From: an uncultured Clostridia bacterium
Lineage (GTDB): Bacteria > Bacillota > Clostridia > TANB77 > CAG-508
Direction of reading: 5' to 3'
NCBI GenBank assembly: GCA_934182605.1
Contig: CAKPRQ010000003.1
Location: 62,001 to 126,000 of the forward strand
DNA length: 64,000 bases
This document shows positions 17,519 to 26,238 of this stretch, piece by piece; the first letter of the stretch is position 1, and the number at the start of each line of letters is the position of its first letter. The position numbers and the translations under genes were made by a program. A model generated the notes under the pieces. That model made no database searches. It was not told the DNA's origin and saw only the letters and a list, made by a program, of their open reading frames with translations.

Positions 17519-19594
17519 TTAAATCATAGATGACATACTTGTAAATGAATCCATCATAGTTGTCATACCTATTATTACTAATGGAACAATTAAATATCCT
17601 ACAAATAGCACTATCATAGGGGCGAATCCAATTCCTTTTCCTATTAATCCTTTTTTAGATATTAATCTTTCATTTGAATCTTTTCTTTTTTCTTGATAAT
17701 ATGCTCTTTCTGTATCTAATTCATCAAATGCATCTGCAATAGGTATTTTCTCTACTGCTGCTTGTAAACTTTCCACTAATCTTATAAACGGCATATATGA
17801 TACATCATTCTTTAATTGTTCTAATGCTTCCCATGCACCACTTTCATAATTATTTACACATCGTGATATCTGTTCTCTAAATATGTTAGAATACCTTTCC
17901 ATCCATTCTAATATAATTTCAACATTTACCCTTTCTATTTTCATAAGCATCATTATTATTGTTTGGAATTGCATTACTTCATCTTCCATTTCCAAGTCAC
18001 GCATACGTTTTTGGAAATGTAGTAATGCTATAGGTCCATAGAATGATAATACTCCTATTAATATAGCTATTAATAGTTCATACCACTGTAAATATTCTGC
18101 ATTTACGACTTGTAATTTATCATAAATCCTATCTGCTGCTTCTGTTAATACTTCTTCATCTGCACCTTCATAAAACTCATCTCTTCTTAAGTCTCTAAGT
18201 AAAATTTCTTTTGTTATAGAGTTATTATTTTTATATTTATTTAAGTATATATTGTCATTCTCAGTTATTTGCATTCCTTTTTTAGCATTTTGTTCTGACA
18301 TTTGTCCTACAATATCATAATCCCCAACTGGCTCTGTATACACTAAATTTATAGCTATATTATGCATTTGCATAAATAAAATAAATGTAACAAAAAAGCC
18401 TGCAATAGCTAAAACAATTCTATTTATATATATCCATTCAATTTTCTGCTTTGATGCAGAATCTTTCATCAATTGTTTTATTTTTCTTTCTTCTTTTGTG
18501 CCTTTTTTTGGTAAAAATAAATCTACCATTTTTTTAAAAAACATATTATTATATACTTTATTTTGCCATGGATTTTCAGATTGTCCCATACCTGTATTAG
18601 TTCTATTGTCTTTTATTTTTCTTACTAACATATAACATATAAATGTTATAATTACTAATGCTACCTGTAATATTAATCCTACTTTTCCATCATAAAATTG
18701 TGCTGTAAAACTAAATTGACTTATTGCCCAATTTTTAATTGGCTCTATTGCCAAAATAGGTGCTACTGCTATAAATGATAAACTTTGGAAAACATAATCT
18801 AGTTTTTCTCTTTTTAATATCTCAAGTTGCATTTCTTGAGTTATATTATTTAAATTTTTTAAATATAGTGAAGCTCCATCTACTTCTCTATCTCCAAACT
18901 CTTTTGTCAAATATGATAAACCTGCAAATTCTTTTAAGTATGGATTTGGAGCTATATCGTAATATTTTTCTAATTCTTCTTCAGGTGAATCAGATACTAA
19001 TATTTCATAAATCTTTTCACCTTGTCTTGATATTTCTAACTCATCATTTTGAGATACTTGGTATATAGCTTCTTCAACCATATTGTATTCATGATATGCA
19101 TGTCTAATTTCTGCAAAAAAGTCTATTTGTTGCTTTAAAATCTTGTTATCAATTTTATCAACCATTCCACCCATAAATGATTCTATTATAAATGCTTCAA
19201 AAATTATCAATATAGACATTAACATTAAATCATTTTTAGTTAATAAAATTATAAGTATTGTTGCTGGTATAATTACTAATAAAGATTTTGTTAAAATTTT
19301 AGCAACTTGTGTTCTTATTAAGTATTCATCTTCTAGGTTTATTATTTCCAGCCTTCTTCTTAATTTTCTTAAATATCTTTTTAAAATTGGGACTTTATTA
19401 TATGTTAAATATAATTTTTGTGAAAGTATTTCCCAAGAAAACTTATTTTCTTTTGTTCCTTTTTGTAGTTGCCTAATTTTTACCATATCACCAGATTTAT
19501 TCATAATCTGTCTTAATATTAAAAATGCAACAAGTACAATAACAAATAAAGCACCAGCTCCACCAATCATGTATAATAAAAGATCACTTGACAT
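17519..19594 (-). CDS. TadB/TadC-like filament assembly platform protein (single long form)
   Basis: 691 residues with about eight hydrophobic segments: near residues 4-27, 109-148 (two), 275-330 (two), 390-415, 510-530 and 655-685. Between them are long amphipathic stretches such as 'LEMEDEVMQFQTIIMMLMK' and 'EKIPIADAFDELDTERAYY', typical of the cytoplasmic helical bundles of type II/IV secretion F-domain proteins. Standard Tad loci encode two separate platform proteins, TadB and TadC, of about 300 residues each; here one protein has roughly the combined length, so it may be a fusion or internal duplication. It lies immediately downstream of the ATPase that would drive it. Confidence 0.78.
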   Translation of the reverse strand: MSSDLLLYMIGGAGALFVIVLVAFLILRQIMNKSGDMVKIRQLQKGTKENKFSWEILSQKLYLTYNKVPILKRYLRKLRRRLEIINLEDEYLIRTQVAKILTKSLLVIIPATILIILLTKNDLMLMSILIIFEAFIIESFMGGMVDKIDNKILKQQIDFFAEIRHAYHEYNMVEEAIYQVSQNDELEISRQGEKIYEILVSDSPEEELEKYYDIAPNPYLKEFAGLSYLTKEFGDREVDGASLYLKNLNNITQEMQLEILKREKLDYVFQSLSFIAVAPILAIEPIKNWAISQFSFTAQFYDGKVGLILQVALVIITFICYMLVRKIKDNRTNTGMGQSENPWQNKVYNNMFFKKMVDLFLPKKGTKEERKIKQLMKDSASKQKIEWIYINRIVLAIAGFFVTFILFMQMHNIAINLVYTEPVGDYDIVGQMSEQNAKKGMQITENDNIYLNKYKNNNSITKEILLRDLRRDEFYEGADEEVLTEAADRIYDKLQVVNAEYLQWYELLIAILIGVLSFYGPIALLHFQKRMRDLEMEDEVMQFQTIIMMLMKIERVNVEIILEWMERYSNIFREQISRCVNNYESGAWEALEQLKNDVSYMPFIRLVESLQAAVEKIPIADAFDELDTERAYYQEKRKDSNERLISKKGLIGKGIGFAPMIVLFVGYLIVPLVIIGMTTMMDSFTSMSSMI

Positions 19595-19646
19595 TTATTT
19601 TTAAGCACCTACCTTTCTTATTACGCTTTATATGTTTCTTATTTTA

Positions 19647-21548
19647 TTATTTGCTATTTTTCTTTGCCTTACTTTTTCCCCAATTTTTTTCTACAAATTC
19701 ATCAAATGCTTCTGCATCTGCCTCATCCATATTATTACGCATTTCTCTAATATTTGCATCTGTTATTTTATTAGTTAAAACATATTCATCTTCGTGAAAT
19801 TCTAATATATTTACATATCTATAAACTTCCTTATTTGTCATTTTAGTAAAGAAAGTTGTCGCATTGTCCATAAATTTTTCCAATTTTCCCTCTAAAGTTT
19901 TTTCCTTTCTGTAATCGAATGTATAATCATTTTTATCTTCTACTGGTATACATTCTGTTATTCTTTCTATATATCTTCTACCTCTAAAATCTTTTACTAG
20001 ATGTATGTTAAAGTTTAATACTCCAACCACTTGTTCTTCTGCTGTCTTCTCATCATTAAATATACCCGTTTTTAATAATGAGTTTCTTAACGCCATTACT
20101 AAGTTAGGAAATGTTTTAGCATGGTGAGTAAATAATGTAAATTTACTAGCAACCTGCGCTGCTTGTATCATCCATGCAGCAACAGGGTCTGTTGCAACCT
20201 CACCTATAATATTAACACTACCATCAGTTTTCTTCTGAAGGTCTAATCCTTCTTGTCCACTTACAGTATCTGTCTCTCTAAAAGATAATATGTTACGAGT
20301 TGGGTAAATTTTTCTTAAGTGCAACTCGAATGCAGTTTCTTGAACCCTTATGTTCATCGTTTCATATATATTTTCTATCATACCCATAAGCATTGTTGTT
20401 TTACCACAACCTTGCTCACCAGTTAGTGCTATAATCCTTGCACCTTTTACTAAAAACTTTAATAATTCTATTGCTTCTTCTTTTCCTTTAAATCTAATTA
20501 ACTGCTCCAATGTTGCTCTCTTAACGTCAAATTTTCTAACAAAGAACGCCCATGTTTCAGACATTGTAGGTCTTACTACTACGACACGAGAACCATCTTT
20601 CATTTCATTTATTTTATATCCATTTGTATCAGATAACTGTCCTGGATTATTATATTTATATATATTTTGACAAACCCTTTTTAACTCACTTTCAGTATTA
20701 AAAGATAAGAAAGCAAGTCTTATAGATTTACCTTGGAAAAATATCCATATACTGTCACAAGCTCTAGGTACTTTATTATCCATTATTTGAGTTAAATAAT
20801 CTCCATCTGTTTGCGCTACTTGACTTAAAAAAGATTCTGGTAAACCAGATACACCTCCAGATACACCATCTATATTCATATCTCTTATTTCGTCTATACT
20901 ACTATATCCTTTATAATGTTGATAAATTCTTTGTACAACAACTTGTAATTTTTCATCAAAAGAAAGAATTGGATTTTCTTTCTCGTATATTTCAGAAATT
21001 TCTTCTGGTGTTATTACATAACAAGGTTTTGTTTCACCAGATATATATTTAAGTCTTGCTAAATCATACCTCTTTATAAATTCTGTTAATGCCTCATATC
21101 CAAATTCTTTTTTATACATAAATAATAAAATATCAAATTTATCTTGAGGTGTCAAAAGAGAAGGTATATCAAATGGAATTGATTTTGATATATTAGTTTC
21201 ATTTACATTATATTCTTTAGCTAATAAATCGTATATTAATTCTTTAACATATTTCTTATCGTTTACATCACCATATGTACAACCTTTTAAAGCCTTTTTT
21301 AATTCATACTTTTTACTTTTTCTTCTTTTTAATTCTTCTTCTGAAAGACCTATATCGTATAAATTTATTTTTGTAATCTCGTCTAGTCTTCTCTTAACAA
21401 ATTCCTTCATCATATCTAATGTATACGTTTTATTGTCTAGTTCGACTTTTGCTTCAACTGTAGCTTCTTTTTTATTTTTAATTACATAATATACAATTGC
21501 TATTGCTAATATTATTATCAGTATAATTAAAACAATATTAGTAAACAT
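19647..21548 (-). CDS. CpaF/TadA-like secretion ATPase with N-terminal membrane anchor
   Basis: 633 residues from ATG 21546-21548, which has GGAGG nine bases upstream; an in-frame ATG 18 bases earlier overlaps that site. The C-terminal half is a VirB11/CpaF ATPase: Walker A 'TGEQGCGKTTMLMG' near residue 375, Asp/Walker B region 'VNIIGEVATDPVAAW' near residue 446, and the His-containing 'TLFTHHAKTFPNLVMALRN' motif. Unlike ordinary CpaF it begins with a transmembrane helix (residues 3-22), so it is membrane-tethered. It should power subunit assembly through the platform protein encoded next. Confidence 0.85.
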   Translation of the reverse strand: MFTNIVLIILIIILAIAIVYYVIKNKKEATVEAKVELDNKTYTLDMMKEFVKRRLDEITKINLYDIGLSEEELKRRKSKKYELKKALKGCTYGDVNDKKYVKELIYDLLAKEYNVNETNISKSIPFDIPSLLTPQDKFDILLFMYKKEFGYEALTEFIKRYDLARLKYISGETKPCYVITPEEISEIYEKENPILSFDEKLQVVVQRIYQHYKGYSSIDEIRDMNIDGVSGGVSGLPESFLSQVAQTDGDYLTQIMDNKVPRACDSIWIFFQGKSIRLAFLSFNTESELKRVCQNIYKYNNPGQLSDTNGYKINEMKDGSRVVVVRPTMSETWAFFVRKFDVKRATLEQLIRFKGKEEAIELLKFLVKGARIIALTGEQGCGKTTMLMGMIENIYETMNIRVQETAFELHLRKIYPTRNILSFRETDTVSGQEGLDLQKKTDGSVNIIGEVATDPVAAWMIQAAQVASKFTLFTHHAKTFPNLVMALRNSLLKTGIFNDEKTAEEQVVGVLNFNIHLVKDFRGRRYIERITECIPVEDKNDYTFDYRKEKTLEGKLEKFMDNATTFFTKMTNKEVYRYVNILEFHEDEYVLTNKITDANIREMRNNMDEADAEAFDEFVEKNWGKSKAKKNSK

Positions 21549-21587
21549 ATTCTTAAGCCTCCTCATTATCTTCTATTGATATTTTTA

Positions 21588-22427
21588 TTAATATTTCATT
21601 TGTAATTCTTGTAACTTATATATTATACTTTGAACGTCTTTTTTTATTGCTTCTATAAAAATATAGTTTTGATCAGTCTCGTCTGTAATCTTATTATATT
21701 TTATAAAATATTCTGCAAGATTTCCCTCCGATGCGGCTTCTGAAAACAATAGACAGTATGGAACTGTTAAAATTCCTTTTCTTTCTCCTATTAATCTAGT
21801 TACATTCTTATCATTATATTTTGAATTCATATCTTGTTTACCTAATAAATATATCATATTTTGTATTTTTCTAAATTTTTCATCATTTTTTAATTCTATT
21901 ATTTGATTTATTAATTTAAGCTTTTGTGAAAACGTGTAAACAATTAAATTTGAAGATGTTAACAATTCCCTTGATTGTGCTATATCATCAAATCCGTTTG
22001 TTACATCAACAAAAACTAAATCATAATACTTATTTGCAAATTGAGCAATATCTTTATATGAAGTTGCTATTTTAGCATATTCATCATAGTCTGTTGTTTC
22101 AGGGCTTAATAATACTTCTAACCTATCTTTAAATACGACTCTTGTATAATTAGTTATTATTTCAGGTGTAGATTTATTACTTAAAACCGCTTTAGATAAT
22201 CCTTCTATACCTGTAGATATATCTGTATTTTTTGTTATTAAAGGATTATTAGAGGTTTCCTTACTAATTGGCCAAAAGCATTCATTTATCGTTTTATCAT
22301 TAAACTGGGTACTCATAATTAGTATTCTCATATTGTTTTTTAAAGCCATATATGTAGCAATAGCAACTAGTGAAAAAGTTTTTCCTGTTTCTATTTTTTC
22401 TTTATTCCAAAAAGATATTATTGGCAT
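21588..22427 (-). CDS. MinD/ParA-like ATPase, CpaE/TadZ-type
   Basis: 279 residues. Begins 'MPIISFWNKEKIETGKTFS': GKT of the P-loop is kept although the preceding residues are not the usual KGGVGKT. 'YYDLVFVDVTNGFDDIAQS' corresponds to the Walker B strand, and 'SNLIVYTFSQ' to the following strand of the deviant-Walker fold. In Tad systems such a protein (CpaE/TadZ) places the machinery in the cell. It starts 3 bp after the preceding gene, a related protein lacking the P-loop, suggesting a pair. Confidence 0.72.
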   Translation of the reverse strand: MPIISFWNKEKIETGKTFSLVAIATYMALKNNMRILIMSTQFNDKTINECFWPISKETSNNPLITKNTDISTGIEGLSKAVLSNKSTPEIITNYTRVVFKDRLEVLLSPETTDYDEYAKIATSYKDIAQFANKYYDLVFVDVTNGFDDIAQSRELLTSSNLIVYTFSQKLKLINQIIELKNDEKFRKIQNMIYLLGKQDMNSKYNDKNVTRLIGERKGILTVPYCLLFSEAASEGNLAEYFIKYNKITDETDQNYIFIEAIKKDVQSIIYKLQELQMKY

Positions 22428-22430
22428 TTA

Positions 22431-23129
22431 TTACACCCCTTTATCAATAGTCTTTAATACTTTTACGACTTCGTTTATTTTTATTCCTGGTACTATTGTC
22501 ATAACAATAGTAGCTAAAGATTCTTTAAAATTTGCACTTAAATTTCTATATTTTAAGCGTTCTACTCTTTGGTTTTCTGCAAATACTAAATTATCAGTAT
22601 CTGATGTTAAAATACTTATTATATTTTCATTCCAAACTATTTTTACATCTTTAGCTAAGAAATCTAAATATTCGTTATCTTGTTTTAAAACTTTATTTGC
22701 AAACAACATTTTCGTCATTGGAACAGGTTGATTTAATCCATATAATATTTCTAAACCTTTTTTTAGTGTATACAAATCAAAACCTGTTGCAAAAAACAAA
22801 TTATCAGATAATTCTATTTCAAAGCCTTCAAAGTTTTCAATAGAGTCAACATCTATAAGAACAATATCATAATCTAATTCTTCCTCACGTGTTTTTCCTA
22901 GGTATCCTTTTATTTGATTTATATTTTGAAAACCAACAGCAATATCAAAACCTTCGAATGTTGTAACATAATTTATAGTTGGAGCTATTGATGGTACAAC
23001 ATATCTAGCTTTTTGCATTTTGCACGAGTCTACAAGTAAAACCTTTTTTTGTAAGCATCTTAATATTTTGGCTGTATACAGTAAAGTATCTATTTTATCA
23101 TACACTCCAACGAAGCCTATTTTTCTCAT
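22431..23129 (-). CDS. Degenerate MinD/ParA-like protein without a P-loop
   Basis: 232 residues. The fold is recognisable from 'MRKIGFVGVYDKIDTLLYT' at the position of the P-loop strand, 'KKVLLVDSCKMQKARYV' (switch strand) and 'LDYDIVLIDVDSIENFEGF' (Walker B strand). The glycine-rich P-loop and its lysine are absent: GVYDKIDTLLYT replaces GGVGKTT. It is therefore probably unable to bind ATP by itself and may form a heterodimer with the downstream GKT-bearing protein or act as an adaptor. Part of the Tad-like operon. Confidence 0.68.
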   Translation of the reverse strand: MRKIGFVGVYDKIDTLLYTAKILRCLQKKVLLVDSCKMQKARYVVPSIAPTINYVTTFEGFDIAVGFQNINQIKGYLGKTREEELDYDIVLIDVDSIENFEGFEIELSDNLFFATGFDLYTLKKGLEILYGLNQPVPMTKMLFANKVLKQDNEYLDFLAKDVKIVWNENIISILTSDTDNLVFAENQRVERLKYRNLSANFKESLATIVMTIVPGIKINEVVKVLKTIDKGV

Positions 23130-23147
23130 CTAAAAGGACCTCCTTTT

Positions 23148-24194
23148 TTACATTAATCCATCTAAATATTCTTCTCTTGCTTCTAAAGCTTTTGTTCTTG
23201 ATTCTTCTACTCCATCTTCTACATTTTCTAATCTATCTTCTGCATATTGTGATAATGCTTGTTCTACATAATTACGATCTTGTGTTGGATTATTTTGAGC
23301 CACTCTGTCATTATATGCATCTATAGCTTCTTGTAAAATATTAGGATTAGTTTTACGAGCATTACTTACAGCTTGACTTATAGGATATGTTGGAGTAGCC
23401 GCTACTTGTAAACCAGGCTCAACATACGTGGTAGCATATAATTGTGCAGATGGCATTATGTATGATTCTATTATCGCATTATTCATTATTGTTATTTCAT
23501 CCTCTGACATTTCAACCCATATTGTTGTCAAATCACATTGTTTAACTTCTTTTTTAGAAACTACTATGTAATTTTGTCCAGCTGGTAATGTTAAACGAAT
23601 ATCTATATAATCTCCTACCTTTAATCTTGTAGGTAATTTCAACATATTATATTCTTCTAATCTAACATCTTTATTAACTAATTCTGTTCTTTCTGTTATC
23701 ATATCTGTAGTTACAGGTGTACCTGCATTAATATCGATTTTTGCAATTATAGGTGCACCTCCAATTTGTACTTCTACATTTGTATTTCCATTTTTGCAAT
23801 AATATTTACCGTCATTTCCCCTAAATATACTTATTTGTGTTCCATTTCCTGATTCATAATATAATCCACTCGTAGCATCACCATATATTCTATTCCCATT
23901 TTGATCCACTAAATATCCATTATTAAAATAACTCATAACACCTTGAGAATTTGCAGGCACCATATCTGGATGTACTTTTAATAGCGAAAACATATCGCTT
24001 GTTAATATTTGTCCTGATTTAACATCAGTATTTAACACATAAATCTGACCAGATTGTGCATGTGCCATTTGTTCATTTGTTTCATTTAATTGCATTATAA
24101 GAAATGCTATCGCACCTCCCGCTAATATCATTGTTATTAACATTCCTAATAAAAATGAGTTTCTTGATTTTCTTTGCATTGGATTTATTGCCAT
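23148..24194 (-). CDS. CpaB/RcpC-like SAF-domain filament assembly protein
   Basis: 348 residues. A transmembrane helix (residues 15-35) is followed by two SAF-like segments: 'VLNTDVKSGQILTSDMFSL' and 'IAKIDINAGTPVTTDMITE', then the conserved 'RLKVGDYIDIRLTLPAGQN'. This is the CpaB/RcpC arrangement, in which the SAF and antifreeze-like fold bind the periplasmic or wall-zone part of a Tad machine. The C-terminal 80 residues are helical, charged and rich in Glu. First gene of the 12-gene operon; ATG 24194 follows AAGGAGG. Confidence 0.82.
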   Translation of the reverse strand: MAINPMQRKSRNSFLLGMLITMILAGGAIAFLIMQLNETNEQMAHAQSGQIYVLNTDVKSGQILTSDMFSLLKVHPDMVPANSQGVMSYFNNGYLVDQNGNRIYGDATSGLYYESGNGTQISIFRGNDGKYYCKNGNTNVEVQIGGAPIIAKIDINAGTPVTTDMITERTELVNKDVRLEEYNMLKLPTRLKVGDYIDIRLTLPAGQNYIVVSKKEVKQCDLTTIWVEMSEDEITIMNNAIIESYIMPSAQLYATTYVEPGLQVAATPTYPISQAVSNARKTNPNILQEAIDAYNDRVAQNNPTQDRNYVEQALSQYAEDRLENVEDGVEESRTKALEAREEYLDGLM

Positions 24195-24294
24195 TACGAT
24201 TCCTCCTTATTATTACACATAACATTTTGTTATACTATATATTTTACTACAAAAAGATTAAAAAAACAACAAAATTATAATATTTTTGTAAAAT

Positions 24295-24338
24295 GTAATT
24301 CTTTTGTAATATTTTCGTAATATTTTTGTAATATTATT
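24295..24338. repeat. Four phased 11-bp repeats upstream of the Tad-like operon
   Basis: GTAAT begins at 24295, 24306, 24317 and 24328, exactly 11 bp apart, each followed by a T-rich stretch (GTAATATTTTY). A looser GTAAAAT starts at 24288. They lie about 100 bp upstream of the first filament gene and run up to the stop of the HAD gene. One turn of B-DNA is about 10.5 bp, so sites would fall on one face of the helix: a possible cooperative operator or bent DNA. Confidence 0.6.
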
Positions 24339-25222
24339 TATTCTCTATTACATAATATATATTTTTCTAAAGATTTCCCAACTCCATCATTATTATTATC
24401 TAAAGTCACATCATCTGAAAACTCTTTTATATACGGTGCTGCATTTCCCATTGCTATTCCCATTCCTGCATTTTCTATCATTTCTTTATCATTTATATTA
24501 TCTCCTATTGCCATTACTTCCTCTGCCCTTATATTTAATTTTTTTATTAAAAATTTAATTGCTTCCCATTTATTTACATTTTCATTTGTTATTTCAGTAT
24601 AATAAAATTCTATTGGAACTATTTCAGTTCCATTTTCTATATACTTTCTTGACATATGTGCTACTTCTAATATATCTAAATTTTCTATTTGTTTCATTTT
24701 TTTTAAAATACTATTAAATACTATTTTATCCTTATCACATACAGATATTTTAGAAATTTTGTTATTTTCTAAATTTTCTACATAATCATAAATATTTTGT
24801 ACTATATTTAAAGTTGTTTTTTCACTATTTATTTTTTTTAAGTTTTCTTTGTGATAAAATAATATATTATAATTTAAAGATTTCGTTATTATTCCTCTTT
24901 CTGTATATACGCTATAATATATACTATTTTCCTCACATATTTCTATAATTTTTAAAGCTTTTTCTTTTGGTATTGTATTTTGATATATTATTTTTTCATT
25001 TTTAATATCATATACTGTTGAACCATTCCCTGATATTAAATAATTATTATTTCCAATTTCATTTGCAAAGTTCTTTATAGAACTAACTACTCTTCCTGAA
25101 GTTAATACAATTTCTATCCCTTTTTCTATACATTTTCTTAATGCTATTATATTTTCTTCTGATATTTCTCCTAATGAATTTAATAAAGTTCCATCTAAAT
25201 CTATTGTTACTAGTTTGTACAT
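24338..25222 (-). CDS. Cof-type HAD-superfamily phosphatase
   Basis: 294 residues from ATG 25220-25222, chosen for GAGAGGA 5 bases upstream; an ATG at 25240 is not supported. Motif I 'TIDLDGTLLNS' (two catalytic Asp), motif II 'LTSGR', and motif IV 'AIGDNINDKEMIENAGMGI', with a type IIB cap between. Such enzymes dephosphorylate sugar phosphates, flavin or pyridoxal precursors; specificity cannot be read from sequence. It precedes the tRNA-Met region and appears monocistronic. Confidence 0.92.
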   Translation of the reverse strand: MYKLVTIDLDGTLLNSLGEISEENIIALRKCIEKGIEIVLTSGRVVSSIKNFANEIGNNNYLISGNGSTVYDIKNEKIIYQNTIPKEKALKIIEICEENSIYYSVYTERGIITKSLNYNILFYHKENLKKINSEKTTLNIVQNIYDYVENLENNKISKISVCDKDKIVFNSILKKMKQIENLDILEVAHMSRKYIENGTEIVPIEFYYTEITNENVNKWEAIKFLIKKLNIRAEEVMAIGDNINDKEMIENAGMGIAMGNAAPYIKEFSDDVTLDNNNDGVGKSLEKYILCNRE

Positions 25223-25250
25223 ACTTGTCCTCTCTTTCAAAAAATTTTAA

Positions 25251-25343
25251 AAAAATCTTGAAATTAACCATTAAAAATCAAAACATAGCTAAAAGGTGAT
25301 ACATTTAGTCTTGATTTCAAATAGCTATAAAACAAGATTTTTT
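25251..25343. repeat. Degenerate core hairpin of family E1, inverted orientation
   Basis: Read on the minus strand it starts AAATCTTG and ends CAAGATTT, and contains ATAGCTATTTGAAATCAAG and TTAGCTATGTTTTGAT, i.e. the E1 core with ATCAA/TTGAT pairing. The GTTAC ends and target duplications of the full elements are absent. The stem is partly decayed. It lies between the HAD gene and the tRNA promoter. Confidence 0.65.
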
Positions 25344-25405
25344 TATAAATTATTTTGAATTTTAACATAAATATTATTTTTTTTCAAGTTTTTTTTATCT
25401 TTGTA

Positions 25406-25434
25406 TTGACAAATTAAGATTTTACCATTATAAT
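25406..25434 (+). promoter_or_regulatory. Promoter of tRNA-Met
   Basis: TTGACA (25406-25411), 17-bp spacer, TATAAT (25429-25434), 14 bp upstream of the mature tRNA 5' end. Confidence 0.85.
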
Positions 25435-25448
25435 AATATATGTGTTAT

Positions 25449-25525
25449 GGCGAAGTAGCTCAGTTGGCTAGAGCATCCGGTTCATACCCGGCAGGTCGAG
25501 AGTTCGAATCTCCCCTTCGCTACCA
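25449..25525 (+). tRNA. tRNA-Met (CAT), elongator type, CCA encoded
   Basis: A 77-nt cloverleaf: acceptor GGCGAAG with CTTCGCT (including the G1-U72 wobble typical of Bacillus elongator tRNA-Met), D stem GCTC/GAGC, anticodon loop TTCATAC, T loop TTCGAAT, and 3' CCA encoded in DNA. Two oddities: position 27-43 is a T-C mismatch, and one pair in the T stem is A-C. An Ile(CAU) tRNA read through lysidine is less likely because the acceptor and D arm match elongator Met. Confidence 0.93.
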
Positions 25526-25564
25526 TATAAATTATATTATAGAACAAATATGATTTTTTTACCT

Positions 25565-25596
25565 AAACTCGATGAAATTAATTTGTCGAGTTTTTT
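25565..25596 (+). terminator. Terminator of tRNA-Met
   Basis: AACTCGA with TCGAGTT, 13-base loop, then a run of T. Confidence 0.8.
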
Positions 25597-25607
25597 ATTT
25601 ATATATC

Positions 25608-25665
25608 AAAAAAAATAAACTATTAATAAGAATTATAATTTCTTATTTTAATAGTTTATTTTTTT
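25608..25665 (-). terminator. Terminator of the rplS operon
   Basis: A long imperfect stem of about 22 bp (AAAAAATAAACTATTAATAA with its complement) sits directly after the rplS stop. A tracts on one side and T tracts on the other make it active in both directions. Confidence 0.85.
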
Positions 25666-25668
25666 ATT

Positions 25669-26208
25669 TTATTTATTTTCTTCTTTTTTTGGATTTTCTT
25701 TTACAGTTTCAACAGTTTCTTCTTTTACAGTATCTACTACTTCTTCTTTTACAACTTCTGTTGTTTCAACTGTTGGAGCTTCTTCAGGAGCTGTTGCTAC
25801 TTCTGGTACTACTGTTTCTTCGGCTAAGTCTTCTTTTAAAGATATTTCTTTAGTTTCAATTCTTGCTCCTATTTTTTCTTTAGTTTTAGCAGCCTTACCT
25901 ACTCTATCTCTTAAATAATAAAGTTTAGCTCTTCTAGCTTTACCTACTCTTACTACTTCTACCTTTTCTACTAATGGTGAATGTATTAAGAATGTTTTTT
26001 CTACACCCACGCCGTAAGAAATTCTTCTTACTGTAAATGTTTCGTTTAAACCTCCACCTTGTTTTTTAATAATAATTCCTTCAAATACTTGAATTCTTTC
26101 TCTATTTCCTTCTTTTATTTTTACATGAACTCTTATTGTATCACCAATATTTAATACTGGTATTTTATTTTTTAATTGTTCATGTTCAATAGATTTTACT
26201 ATATCCAT
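25669..26208 (-). CDS. rplS: 50S ribosomal protein L19 with acidic C-terminal extension
   Basis: 179 residues. Residues 1-115 are canonical bL19 at the subunit interface ('IPVLNIGDTIRVHVKIKEG', 'RISYGVGVEKTFLIHSPLV', 'KVGKARRAKLYYLRDRVGKAAK'). The family normally stops there. Here about 60 residues follow, rich in Glu, Val, Thr and Lys, with repeated VKEE/VKEN units ('VVKEEVVDTVKEETVETVK'). The tail is low-complexity and probably disordered and solvent-exposed. Last gene of the ylxM-ffh-rpsP-khpA-rimM-trmD-rplS operon. Confidence 0.95.
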   Translation of the reverse strand: MDIVKSIEHEQLKNKIPVLNIGDTIRVHVKIKEGNRERIQVFEGIIIKKQGGGLNETFTVRRISYGVGVEKTFLIHSPLVEKVEVVRVGKARRAKLYYLRDRVGKAAKTKEKIGARIETKEISLKEDLAEETVVPEVATAPEEAPTVETTEVVKEEVVDTVKEETVETVKENPKKEENK

Positions 26209-26238
26209 ATTATTTTGACTCCTTTCTTAATATTTTTA

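Noticed and set aside
25572..25853. 93-aa plus-strand open frame over the rplS end
   Set aside because: It is a Leu/Phe-rich antisense shadow of the acidic L19 tail and of the terminator.
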